NCBI GenBank assembly: GCA_902702965.1
Contig: CACRXP010000038.1
Coordinates: 462,018-526,017, forward strand
Reading direction: 5' to 3'
Source of the DNA: Spirometra erinaceieuropaei
Lineage: Eukaryota > Platyhelminthes > Cestoda > Diphyllobothriidea > Diphyllobothriidae
DNA length: 64,000 nucleotides
In this document: positions 12,687 to 24,659 of the stretch, piece after piece
Numbering within the stretch: position 1 is the stretch's first letter
Layout of the letters: each line of letters begins with the position of its first letter
Notes under the pieces: model-generated
Told to the model about the DNA's origin: nothing
Databases searched by the model: none
Seen by the model: the letters and a program-made list of their open reading frames with translations, nothing else
Made by a program: the position numbers and the translations under genes

Positions 12687-13678
12687 TACAGTAGGTGGGC
12701 AGACTCATGAAATGTCAGCCAAAATATCGAAATGCGTTCTCGTTTCGAAAAGATTAATTAAGTATGGTCGTAAAACTAATCATTGTCCAGCATAATTCTA
12801 TAATAACCCAGTTAGCCCTGGGTGTTTTCTTCTAAATGAACTTATTTCCGACTGCATGCAAGATCGCTGCCCTGCAAAAAGTGACTACTTAAGTTGCATG
12901 CAATTTTCACATTGACTTTCAATGTCCTTAAAAGTCCAATTATATTTTATTTTTAAAAATGCACAAAAAATTCATTCTTTTATTTATTCGGTAGAAAGTT
13001 ACGTCTTCCGTTAGCTTTATACTCGAAAAAGCAGTATAATTCGGTTTCAAAAAAAGTTTCTACTTGTGGGACTTCTAATATTGTGAAATGTCCGTTCATA
13101 AAACGCCATGTATCTGCATTTACCAATGAGACTTGTAAAGTTAACAATATTGCTCAAATCCACTGCTTAATTTGATGAACTCCATATGGTTTCATCTTTC
13201 TTCCGTAGAGAAATGTATGGTTTTCTGTTCCCGAAAAATATACCGCCTGCAGTTTCGAGACCCTGAATAAAGATATAACAGCAGGTCAGTTTCAGAATTG
13301 TTCAGGAATTAGAAACGTTAATTAAAGCCGTACTCTTCCTTCGAGTATAAAATTAAATGAAGACATGAGTTTGTACAGACTAAGTAAAGGAATAGATGTT
13401 TTTATGCATGTTTTTCATGAAATACAATTGAATTTTTCAGGGGAACGAAAATCAATGGGAAAATTGTATGCTGATTAAGTAGTCATTTTTGCAGAAAGTA
13501 GTTATTGCATACAATCGGAAATAATTCATTCAAAAGCCGGCACCCAGAGCTAAGTGAATCATTATAGAATTATGCCGCAGGATGATTAGTCTTACAACCC
13601 TACTTAATTAATCTTTTCGAGACAAGAACGCATTTCGAAAGTTCTGTTGACATTTCATGAGTTAGCCCACCCGCTGTA
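12687..13678 (-). mobile_element. Tc1/mariner-like MITE with long inverted repeats, copy 3
   Basis: Complete element bounded by TA (12687-12688 and 13677-13678). Left terminus is CAGTAGGTGGGC; the right terminus read inward is CAGCGGGTGGGC, and both lead into CTCATGAAATGTC or its close relative. Arms are about 12689-13080 and 13293-13676, imperfect reverse complements. The loop (about 13081-13292) matches the reverse complement of the loops of copies 1 and 2, so this copy is in the opposite orientation. No transposase. Length (992 bp) agrees with copy 1 (984 bp). Confidence 0.8.
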
Positions 13679-14854
13679 GACTAGTGACCAGGACCACCGT
13701 GTGAGGAATTGTAGGGACCGAAGTTAGCTCAGGTTGTGAAAATGGATGCATCGTATCTTTAACCTCACACAAAGTACGCTTTTTCTGCAGCCTGACAGTC
13801 GTTAAATCCCTCATCCATCATATCCATATCTTCCAATCCAACAGGCACCTTTCCACCTGACCCAATTCGGCACCCGGAAAAGCTGTGTATATAGTCCGGA
13901 AAAATATTATAGATAGCTTAGTCACCATCACCAATCATGTTATCCCCAGAAAAGTAAGTGTTATCGATCATCTTTCTCCTACTGAGCTTTCTATTTGATT
14001 ATATTTAAAAAACGTTAGAGCCTGTTTACATTAAGCGCCTTGCCTGGGGCGATTTTGATAACCAACGATTTCTCATTAACTATGGAAGACGTGCAGGCGT
14101 TTTTACTGGTTATGTTTGTCAAGCATCCGAGAGGACTACTCAACGGCTTCTCATTACTCAATTGACGTGGCATTATATTTTGCCGACCCAACTGCTGTTA
14201 GTAAACACTGGATAAACTTCGAATATAGTCCCACTGCTATGCCTTTACCCTCCATTTTTATCGCATCGTTCGATAAAAAGCAGACAAAAATTAATTTATT
14301 TGCGACAAAACGAATAGAGCCACCTGTCTAGGCTGAGATGATTTTTCCGAATCAAATCATATGCCATGCACTACATGCATACACTACACACGGACATTCC
14401 CAACATCACACAATACATACACCTTTCACTACATGAGAGGTGCAATCTTCGGCTCCTTCCCAATATGGCTCCTCGTCACACTTGAGATCTGAACAGTCTA
14501 CATTTTGTGCGAAGTCTTGGCGTGTGCGTGGCCCGCGCAGCCGAGCTGCTCTTAGCTCAGTCATATACCTTCTCTCCAATCTCAGCATCAGTTGGTTGGC
14601 CGTTTCGGATAGTCGACCGGGGCACGGCATACGGTAACGTAGGTGCGGTGGACCCTTAGCACATTATTCGTCACCATGAACAATTTGACGCGCTTGAATC
14701 TACCACAGCGTGCTAGAAGTCGCTGTTTTTTGATATCTGCCAAAGAAAAACTCAACTCAGAACACTCGGTCCACCCAGTGCGTGTCCGTGCGTTCAGCGA
14801 ATGCCTGATGGACTGAAAGTAACAGTGCAATGACTCCTCCTTGATAGTTTAACT
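13679..14854. other. Anonymous DNA
   Basis: Only short frames that overlap each other on both strands (14406-14830). I recognise nothing in them. A short block near 14505-14525 weakly resembles 15100-15120 in reverse complement, which may mean a decayed repeat. Confidence 0.4.
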
Positions 14855-15060
14855 GTCGCATCCGACGATGTCCACCGTATGCCCCACAGCAGATGGTGGA
14901 AGCAGGGACAGTGACTTTCACAGGGGTGTATAGTGCCAGTTGACTTGCGCTGCATCTACTACACTTTCTCCTTTCCCTCCCCTGCCTGAGCCCGGTGTCT
15001 AGACAGAGTCAGGAAGGCTGGAGGCGAGGGAGGCCGCAGGTGGATAGTTCCTCCTCAATG
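14855..15060 (-). repeat. SINE-III-like dispersed repeat, 3' part
   Basis: On the plus strand it contains TCCACCGTATGCCCCACAGCA, then CATCTACTACACTTTCTCC and CAGAGTCAGGAAGGCTGGAG, in the same order as 17730-17895. Relative to the tRNA-like head it is in minus orientation and the head part is absent. It forms an inverted pair with 15385-15735. Confidence 0.5.
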
Positions 15061-15384
15061 GCACTCGGACACACGTTGGATCCGAGGCGCTTTACCATCT
15101 TTTGTGCGAAATCCTGATGTGTGGGTTTGGGGAGAAAAACGCGCATGTAGAGAACGAGGATAGCCCTTCTAGCTCTATCAGTCACTGCGGGCTTTTCCCA
15201 CATCAGACAAATGACGGACTCGGACAGTGTACCTGTGCCTGTGAACAGGAAGGGAGAAAGAGAAGTCGACCATTTGCACCATCATAAACAACCTGCCGCT
15301 GCTCATCGATCCCGATGCGGTTAAACTTGTGGCTGGGAAGGCTGTCAGCTGAGGGGGTTAGCTTGTACTTGTGCAGTTTTCCTA

Positions 15385-15735
15385 GTGTGTGTTTTGTGTA
15401 GAGTGGCCGACTGGTATACTGAGAGTGAGGCCGCAATGGCTCTTTCTTCATGTGACCTCTGTGGCACTCCAGCGCAGTGGGATTCGAGTTGGTGTGGTAG
15501 CACGCGCCTAGGTGCGTTCTCTTTCCCCCTGGTCTTCTTGACAGCGGTCCCGGGTGCAGACGTAGCAGGGAGTGCTGTGGATGCTACGCAAGCCCGTCAC
15601 CCCTGTAAGCTAATTCCCACGCAGGTTACCGTCCCTTTCCCCACCCTGCTGTGGAGCACGCGGCCGAAATTGTCGGAAACGACGGTTGAACTGTCATCCG
15701 ACATAGCGATAAAGGAACAGACACTAGTGAAGTAG
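15385..15735 (+). repeat. SINE-III-like dispersed repeat
   Basis: The plus strand has TGGCCGACTGG at 15404-15414, which resembles the tRNA-Leu A box (TGGCCGAGTGG), and GGATTCGAGTT at about 15480-15490, a weak B-box match. The separation of about 75 bp is longer than normal. The body includes GTCTTCTTGACAG, GTGGATGCTACGCAAG and TGTGGAGCACGCGGCC, all found in reverse complement at 17690-18225. A frame of 116 codons crosses it, but similarity between copies is at the nucleotide level and no protein family is recognisable. Confidence 0.5.
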
Positions 15736-17689
15736 AGGTTCCTTCGAGTACAATTAAAGCCAGGCAGGAAGGACTCACTGCTACTAACATATACTGTCTA
15801 ACCTAAGTAGTGCTCGCATCCATAACAAAAATTGCTGTCAGTATTTCGTACGTTTCATCCCAGCCGCATCAGGCATTGACCAGACTAAGCCCAAGTAGCT
15901 ACTTATCAGATGCAATTTGCCATCTTCATCCCTCAGATGCGCCTACTCATTAGCAATGTACTTTCCTACGTCCTCATATCACCGCAGGGGGGTGGACATT
16001 CAAGTTCCGTGCCATGCCGACGAAAGAAGTTACTGTTCGCACAGAGAGCAGGGGGGTGTATGGAGAGCGTGTATGTTTACTGTTTACCCCAAAGAACACT
16101 GAGACGATTGAGTACTTGCCACACCGAGTTCGCAATTAGCCGCGGAAGGCTCGGGGAAGACGTGGATTCAATGCCGCAACTTGATTTTAAGTGCGCGCGC
16201 GCTTCAAGCCGGCGTTTGGAAAGGCAAAGGACGCACGACCGCCAAGCGTAGTTATGAAGGGCTGCAAAAAAAGTTCCTGTCGGCGGACCGTCTGCACTTC
16301 GGTGTGCCTTAAAATTCATTAATCTTGATGGAGTTTCTTCGACCCAAGTTCCAATGGAAGTTGTTACCTAAGTGCGCTAATAAGACGGATTAACACAATT
16401 GGAGCACCGGGCAGCTGTCCTCGTGAAATGGGTTTAAGTGCGCCAGAAGAATAAGTGGCTGCTCCTCGGTATAATCTAGGACGGGACAAGCATTAGAGAC
16501 ACCACTAAGACACTACATGACCTAAATCTAATGGTTCAAAAATGCGCTGTTGGAAAAGGGCAAAATATTTTATTTACAAAAACGCGAGTCACATCAGAAC
16601 GCAGAAACGGTTTATCTCACCCACAAAACTACTGTCAGTAAAACGATGACATTTGGATGGTTTCTGTAATAGGCAGCTTTATTGGAAGGACGACAAATTA
16701 AGCATTGTACTTGCTATGCCACATAGTGGGTCTTTCAATGAACTTTACAGATTTACCATCTTAACACCAAAAGAACTACAATAAGTTTGTATTCCACAGA
16801 TTTGTACTCTCTAGAGTTAACTCATTCGCAGTGATATTGCAAGTATTCAGATATTAGTTAAGTGCGAAAGCGTGTGTAAATACCCGAAAAATCTTTTGGT
16901 TTAAATGAATTTCATAAGCTTTATTACATTCAAATTTACTTAAAACACACTGATCTTCTTTCCTTAGAAGATCTTTGACGTCGGGCAGCAATGTTTGGAT
17001 GACCTAAAGGTATCAAAAATATCCCAGCTTTCATAGTTTTCCTGTATTTTCATCCCACTGGGAAGCATATTTTCGTGGGATATCCAGATCACTTAGAATG
17101 CACCCCCGTTTCCTTGCTGAGTACCTAGTCGTGCGTACGCGGTCCTGTAACCGACTATAAAGATCAGAAACCATTTGCGTAGGTTTCCATTGATTGGCAT
17201 CCCTGTATGCTGAATGGTATTCGGTAATACAGATTACTGCCAGTTTACCGGTTAAGCATCTTCATCAGCTACAAGCGGACACCCTTTCTGCGCCCAAGAT
17301 TATCCCTAGTGGATAAATGCCGGCAAAGCATGCGTTAATTGCTCTTACATTTATGTTGGACATGCGGATCGTCGACATGGGATCCATTTCAGCTTGCTAC
17401 CAGCCAGCGTGACATCCAGCATCGCCTGTTTACTCATGCCTTTGAATGTGACAAGTATCTCCATTAGGACCGTAAATAAGTGCTCATCTTTGTCAATAAG
17501 ATAAGGAACGAAATTTCCTCAAACTTTGACAATCTAACGCAGGCAGCACCAAACGCCATGTGGAGATGGACACACATTACAAAGGTCTGGCTGTGTGGAT
17601 CGCTTATCCTTCGCGCCCACCATATAACAACACATTTTAATCCATACTCCGGCGTGTGGGATCTCACTGATTCATTAACTCTTCTCTCA
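15736..17689. other. Anonymous DNA
   Basis: No recognisable gene. Overlapping short frames near 15910-16319 lie on both strands. The stretch 17250-17460 has a fragmentary frame with a His/Cys pattern that I could not place. Confidence 0.4.
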
Positions 17690-18225
17690 AGACGGAAATT
17701 CATCACCGACTGTCCGACTGTTGTTTCCGACAATGTCCACCGTGTACTCCACAGCAAGATAACAGCAGGAACCATGACTTGCGTGTGATTTAGTTTACAG
17801 TGAATAAAGACTTGCACAGCATCTACTGCACTCTCTCCTTTCCCACTTGCACCCTGCGTCAGGACAGAGTCAAGAAGACCGGAGGCGTGGGAGGGCCCAG
17901 GTGGATGGCACGGTCGAACCAGCACCTTGGCTTTCGACTCCACACCCCCTGGTCCACACAGCAAATGATTAGGTTTTTCGTAACCAACAAAAAAGGGTGG
18001 CTGGCACGAGCGGAGCCGCACCTGGGCGTTTTGTCACACTTGGCTCAGATCCCACGGAGTGGGGGAGCTATAAGGGCCACATTAAGAAGGAGCCGTTACA
18101 GTCGGACTCTTAGACCACCAGTCGGCCGCTCCACACAAACACACAACACTGGACCGTCTGCGAGGTCCAAATTATCCCGTAAGTTGGCAGTCCTCCATGC
18201 CGCGGCTTTTGGCCAATCGTGATAG
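17690..18225 (-). repeat. SINE-III-like dispersed repeat, longest copy
   Basis: Reading the minus strand: GTGGAGCGGCCGACTGGT with a tRNA-Leu-like A box (about 18105-18129), a weak B-box-like GTGGGATCTGAGCC (about 18041-18055), then a body with GGTCTTCTTGACTCTGTCC, GTAGATGCTGTGCAAG and TGTGGAGTACACGG, ending near 17690. Order and spacing match the plus-strand copy at 15385-15735 and the copy at 20105-20520. The antisense frames of 140 and 185 codons here arise from repeat sequence and match no protein I know. Confidence 0.5.
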
Positions 18226-20104
18226 TTTCAGGCGCGTTAGAGGTCAGTGCACAGAGACGCTGACCCCACTCTCCCTTCCCATTCTCAATCCTCAGTCACT
18301 CTCAGGGCCGGTCAGTAGACAGGTGTAGGGAAAACTTCATAAACAAAACTCCCAAGTAAGTACTCATCTCCGGTACCTACCACAGCACCATGCCCACACC
18401 TCATACTCACATAGGTCTGCACATTGGCGTAAACGCGGTCCCCCGAAGGCCCTATTGCAATAATCCGGTCTCTTACCACTCATTTCGTTTGACGGACTGA
18501 AGTAACCAGCTTGGAAGTGCATGAGAAAAACTCAATGTATTTCGAATATTCTTTCTATTTTCCTCATATAACTTTGGAATGAACGCTACCCCAGTTGCAA
18601 AGTAGATAATTGAGTATATATGACAGATAAAATTACCACAACGTCATGAGTATTTATGTGTAAGCCTTCCTTTCAGAGCTATAGAATTCGCATACTTCCT
18701 CACTGTAAAAGGGTCTTCCCCTGGATGTGAACGCCTTTTGAAAACTGTGAAATACACTTTCGGCTATGTTCCTGGCTTCATTGAAAGCATATGACTTCTA
18801 TGGGCAACTGAAAACAAAGTCGGCATTGAGTCCACGGCCAACAAACAGGTGGCCCACCGGTAATCCGTCGTGAGGCAACATTAAGTCGCAGAATGGGGGT
18901 CAGTCTACGAGAGTGGCAGACCACTGGAAGCCACAATCAAAGTCAGTACATCGGTGGGAGAGGGGGTGCGCGCAAGGGTGATTACGGTAGATCAACCGGT
19001 AGTAGGGATATAGGGAAGGGGGGAGCATGGAATCATCTCTGGCAAGGAGCTAGAATGCATGTAACCAGTAAAATACGCATGTGTGAGTCGTCGCAACGAG
19101 CGACTACATCAGCATGATAGCTAACTGTGTTAGAAGTGGCGTGCCAAACATCTAAAAACAATCTTGGGTGCTTGGCGAAGACCTACTGAGAAGCTCAGCA
19201 GCTCCCCACTCGGAGCAGTGAAGTCATTCAGTCAGGTGGCCGCTATCTAGGTTCATGATATGATCTGCTTATAGCCACTAAAACACACTCAAGTAACCTC
19301 ATGTGCGAGTGTGGTGTGACTTGTTTTGTTCTACTTGTACGTTGATAAGAGGGGAAATTCGAATACACCCAGCCAAGAAAAACACTTCAAACGTTGCCTC
19401 ATGTCGGCAACTAGATGTCCACGTAACTGCATTAAGTGCTGTGGGCCTCAAGTTGAGTGCCTGTGCGATCCTCATCTGGTAGAAAACCAATTGCTAATCC
19501 CCAAGCCAAGAAATGACCCTAAAATATTTTCTAACAAAGACGTCGAGTATTGCAGCAGGGTAGATGTGGCAACGAGTAGCTCTCGAAATGTTGAGGGACT
19601 TCTTTGATCATGACTTTGTATTTCCACGGTGTGGTCTACTCAAAGAACGTCCCCGCGCTATTTGTACTTCAACAAACTTGCAGTATTCCATTCATTAGTG
19701 CTAAAAACAAAAGCCTAACGACAGCTCTGACTGGGCCATGATCCGTCCAATCCCTGTTTGATCTCGGAATGAGAACGGGGTCAAAAAGTGTAGTTGAGTG
19801 CGCATTTAAACTTCACTCGTGGTCATTGATTAAGTATTTTGCTATTAATGCTGTCTGGGAAACGTCCTCGACCAAGCGAGCAGGAGACCACAATTCTTTT
19901 TTACTGGATGCGGACAGAGAGAATCTCGTAAATGGCGTTCAAACCATAGATCAAGCACCCAGAATGGTGCCATAAAGTCTTAGAAGGCCATGCCTCAACA
20001 CGATTTCAGATTGCCAGTTGGTGGACAGCCACACCTCCGATAGGGTTGTTATGGATATTATTCCTAAAGCATGCACCGCATCATCCACGGAAATTGTCCG
20101 ACTC
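18226..20104. other. Anonymous DNA
   Basis: No recognisable feature. Several short frames (18893-19117, 19326-19607 with a few Cys, 19769-19975) show no domain. Confidence 0.4.
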
Positions 20105-20520
20105 CTTACACACTGGTATTAATCAGAAAGGTCGTCATGAACGAATATGCCCACTGTATGCCCCGAAGAACAGCGGGGATAGGGTGACTGTTTGTGCGTA
20201 AATTAGTTTGTAGTGATAACATACTTGCACAGCATCTGCCTCACCCCCTCCTCTCCCTCCCCCTCCCCTTAAGTCATAATGACAGGAGGCGTGCTCGGAT
20301 GCAGTGGGCTACAATCCAAAAACGGTTCCTCTACACGTGCAGCACGCGACCCGGTTCGCACTCTGTGGTGCATGTTTTCATGTAACAAAGGAGCGACGCG
20401 AATCCCAGCTGAGTGTCAGTACTATGAAGGCCACACTCAGAAGAAACCATTGTAGTCAGACTCGCCATCCTGAAAGGACCGGATTATCCTGTCGGTTGGC
20501 GGTCTTCTAAACCTCACCTT
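20105..20520 (-). repeat. SINE-III-like dispersed repeat, diverged copy
   Basis: Contains the plus-strand blocks CCCACTGTATGCCCC, CTTGCACAGCATCTGCC and GACAGGAGGCGTG, in the order seen at 17730-17895, and later GGCCACACTCAGAAGAAACC, matching GGCCACATTAAGAAGGAGCC of 18075-18094. The minus strand has GGGATTCGCGTC near 20398-20409, a weak B box. This is the most diverged copy of the family in the window. Confidence 0.45.
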
Positions 20521-23500
20521 TTAGCGCTTTGAGACAGCTCTGATAAGCGTCAGGGGTTTAATGCGTGGAAATGCGGTAGAGACGGAGTCCCCAGAGTAGT
20601 CCTCGCTCTCTTGCTTTCATGTTATATGCAACACTCCACTGTCCGGACCGATCACCCATCTGATATTGGGATTGAGTACAAGTGGCTGGCAAGACGTAAG
20701 TCCACGCCTAAGCTTGTTACCACTTCCCCTCGTTACACTGATATAGAAGACTCAGCAGTGTGCCGTTACGATCTTATTTTATCCTTTGCTGCCATCATCC
20801 TCGGAGACCTAACAACCCCTGCTTGCAAGTCCTGTACAGCGGCTCGTCCACTATTATTCTACTGTATGAGCTTTAGACAAAACTTTTCTCCCAGTCTCTT
20901 GATTATTCTGCCCCTTCTCATAAACCGTATATTAATCATGGTGCTACCGATTGAAATGATCTACGAAATGACGGGTAATTAAAAGGCCCCGCATTTGTTA
21001 AAATATGCACTCTGGGCAAACAGCCTATTGATTATGTTAACTGTGTTGTTTATTACAAAAGAATTTCACACTAACACGGGTGAGAACTTTGTTACTCTTA
21101 TTTCTACACCTTTATGCCTAGTACAGTGGATGCAGGCAACTTCAGGTACAAAGATTTTAGTAGCGGTGGAGGAGGGCCCACTGAATAATATGAATAAAAC
21201 AAGCGACGGAAAAGGGCCCCAGACGCGTCACCTTAAAGTGCTTATCACTCGCCGTCCCCCTCTGGAATGCATTTCGTGGGGGGGCGAGAGATGCCGCCGT
21301 CATGTAAGCATCAGCCTTCCATTTGCGGAACTATGATAGATGACGTAGCAGTCATCGATGCGTCATAAAGTGTACTGCTGCTGCCCTAACCGGGTGCGAA
21401 AACTTTCGTCGTTGATCTCGTGATCCAAGACGAAGTAATAAATCAAACTGCGGCGACACTGATGCAGAAATGCTCAGCAGCAAATGGCCACGAATATGTC
21501 CCCAGCTGTGTGAAGAAGTTCGAACTCGGGAGTGTTAGGTCATAATAATTTATTTTTCTCGTCAACAATAAACCCCCAGTAGTCTACTGTTGAAGTTCAT
21601 CGTTTTGGCAGCGGAATAACGCAGTTGAAAGTGAGGAATTTCCTTCATTTGCATGGAAGGGGAGCTGAACCGCCTACTATGTCATCCTTACAATGTCAAA
21701 GACGGGGGTGAAGTGTTACACCGAAAGAGGTGAAACTTCCGTCAGAAGATTTTCCACCTGCGAAAGAATTGCTCATGGAGGCGCTCACAGTCAAATATAT
21801 TGGCTTTTTCAATGAAATGTGAATTCTGGCTTGATAACTAAGTTCATGCACCAACAGGCGATCTGTAGTCGAGATTATCCGTTCATTTGTAATAGTTGTC
21901 TACTGATATTAATTAAGTAGACGTGACATTTTTTACTACGCACATTACCTCGGATGTACCCATTCTGGCGCTCCTTTGACAGCACCATACGATTAAATGC
22001 AGAAAAATTGAGAGTATTCAGATACTGGCTTGCAGCTACTGCCTTCTTCTGCTACAGAATAATGATTTTCATTCAATTTCAATTAAAATACTTATCACTA
22101 CGAGTTCTGACAGCACTATAGACATCCGTCCAAAAAGTCGGGTCCTGCCGACGTACGCATTCGATTATTGATTATCAGGCCTATATAAATGTATTAGAAT
22201 AGAAGAGCAACAAAATTTAAGCAGCCAATAAAAGTCAGTATGGGGGAAGAGGGTTGAGAAGAGTTCAGAGGTCAGGGGTCAGAGTCTAGTTCTGTCAGCG
22301 TGTTGGGGAGGGGGAGGAAGGAAGTGTCCGGCCACTTTTTTTAGGGTAAGGTGAAACCATACTAACAGCACAAGCACTAGCCAAAAATTGTTGTTAGTCT
22401 GGAATCACTTTGCCCTAAATTATGCTACTAGCTGCCTGTCGGCAGTTAACGAATATTACGCGGTTATCCGCTGTGGCTAATGGACCTCGGCCCAAATATT
22501 CATACATAAAATCTTTTTTCTGCGCCTGTAAACCATACATATACTGATCTACTCCAAGTTTGCAGTTAAGTTCTAAGGAAAATAAAAAGCTACAATAACC
22601 GGCCATTAGCTGTCCCTGTTTCATCTCTACAACCCGATGAGGCAGGTGCGAACACACATGCTGGATGTGTCTTTGCCCCAGGGGAGCCTTAGCGCTTGTA
22701 TAAACGGTTTATGCGAGCGCACGGTTGGGTTGATTAACCATATGGCCACTGACCCTGCCTCTGCAAGTATTCGCTGACGCAGGAACTTGGACGACAACTA
22801 CCCGGTGGCCGCTGTCAACCAAATGAACCACAATTGTGCTTTACATGGACTTTTTCACACCTTCATCTGGCCAGGGTAATTGTCCGGACTTAACTTCTTA
22901 GATACTTACCTGGGTATCATCACTGAACTTGAAGAATTCGCTTTTTCACCGAACCCACTCAAATCTCGAAAAAATTCTCAAGGTAAACAGCATCCCTTGG
23001 TGGCGTAGTATGGTTCCAATAAAGAAGGTAGTTGGTTGAGTACTTGCCCAGGTTTGGTGGTCGAGGATGGACAGCTGAGAATATCGGCGAATGCGGCGTC
23101 AAACAGCCTACTCCTTGTGAGATTTCGTGGTGGCCACTGTATCAGTGTTCATAATTTAACTCAATGTGGTCTTTATGGAACTCACACGTATGTGAGATCC
23201 AACTCGTTCTTATCGAATCCTGGTACATATAGCGGGGATGAGGCCGTGCGTGGCACGCTTGGGTGGTCTAATTAACTGCCAAACACTGCGCCCCATCTCA
23301 GTAATATTTTTCATTGAAGGTTAGAACAGTTGCTTGGTGCAGGGGAGACGGAGGAACGAGTTAGGAGTACATTAGGAAATCCGTCCCCACAACAAATCCG
23401 CCCACTGCTCGCTGACAAATTTGCAGCGCCGCAATCTATCGCTACACGCTAAGAGTCATAGCTCGGAAGATTCTCCCTATCTGACTTATTGGCTGTTTGA

Positions 23501-24402
23501 CTTTTGTCATTCCATCTTAGATTAAATTAATGTACAGGCCTAGTGATGAATAACCGAAAGAGTACGCTTGCTGCTCTTGACATATTAAGTGATTACATGA
23601 GTAACATCTGTGAACTAAAGCGTCCGTTAATGAGGTTGCGACAGTTAGTATTCTCATGATTAAATTGCAAAGTAAAGGAGCCCAGATATGAAACCCTATG
23701 AAAATCGAGCATATGCTTACTAACCTAAATCGGGTACGTCACCGTTATGGATGGACTTTCGGATATCTGAGTAGCGGTGATACAGGCTGGGACTTAAATT
23801 TCCTCTATATACTGAGTCCAACTTTTAGTCTCTTGGGGCTTAAATATGTTGTTCTTAGAGGATCTAGCTCATTTCTTCAAACAACGGAGTAGATTGCTCC
23901 TTTGTTGAGTTAGATGAAAAATGTTGTTTATATATTTCTGATTTGGTTTTCTTCCGATAGACGCTTCTTTGAATGCCACAGTAAGGGCTTCTGTCTGGTT
24001 CGCGCAGTTGTAATCGCTTACATGTTAACGGAAATACCTAATTCTATTGAGTTATTCGTATAATTAAAAGCTTCTTAGCATACCTATGAGTTCACCGACT
24101 GATATAGGGCCAAGCTTGGAAACCATACCAAGGTTACATACTTGTCTTTGTAGTTCGTTGTGAAAAATAAATGGCAAGTTTGATAGTAAAATTCCATTTG
24201 ATGGTTTCGTTTATATACCTTCTCGGTAGTAGTTTGCCCTATGTACTTACTGTAGTGACTGCCTGCAGTTACTTCCGGCATCCATCATAGGCGACTTTTG
24301 TGGAAAGATGAACAATATTTGGCAAGATCTGGTCTTGTAGACACACTTGTTGAACGTTATAATGTTGGGCAACGGAATTGGCACATTGTACCTTGGTATG
24401 CT
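20521..24402. other. Anonymous DNA
   Basis: Nearly 4 kb without recognisable genes. Frames at 20611-20982, 20995-21336 and 23036-23275 are open for 79-123 codons but I see no motif, and they are not flanked by related frames. Confidence 0.4.
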
Positions 24403-24565
24403 GTAGCTAGGCGTTTTTGCTGGTTTCATATGCTCCCTCTTTATTTTGTAATTCAAATAGTGATTAGGCGTATTGCCTGGTTGTGTATGCTTTCTCCTTT
24501 CCTTATAATCCGGCTAGTGGCTAGGCACCTTTGTGCTTTCCCCTCTTTTTTATCTATTGAGTGGC
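24403..24565 (+). repeat. 57-bp tandem repeat, about 2.7 units
   Basis: Units start at 24403, 24460 and 24517 with GTAGCTAGGCG, GTGATTAGGCG and GTGGCTAGGCA. The period of 57 bp is 19 codons, so the open frame at 24298-24594 carries a diverged 19-residue hydrophobic repeat beginning VARR, VIRR and VARH. The third unit is shortened. Whether this is coding is unknown. It lies just upstream of Penelope-like sequence on the same strand and could be part of that element. Confidence 0.6.
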
Positions 24566-24659
24566 CTGGACAGGTTATTCAACGGCGCGCTTGAAACCAG
24601 CTTGCCCAGTAAATTCGGTCTCCTTGACTTTTATCTTGCCGTGTCCTTTGCGGCTCGTA

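Noticed and set aside
17464..18021. 185-codon minus-strand ORF as a host gene
   Set aside because: It covers a dispersed repeat whose copies are similar as DNA but do not keep the frame.
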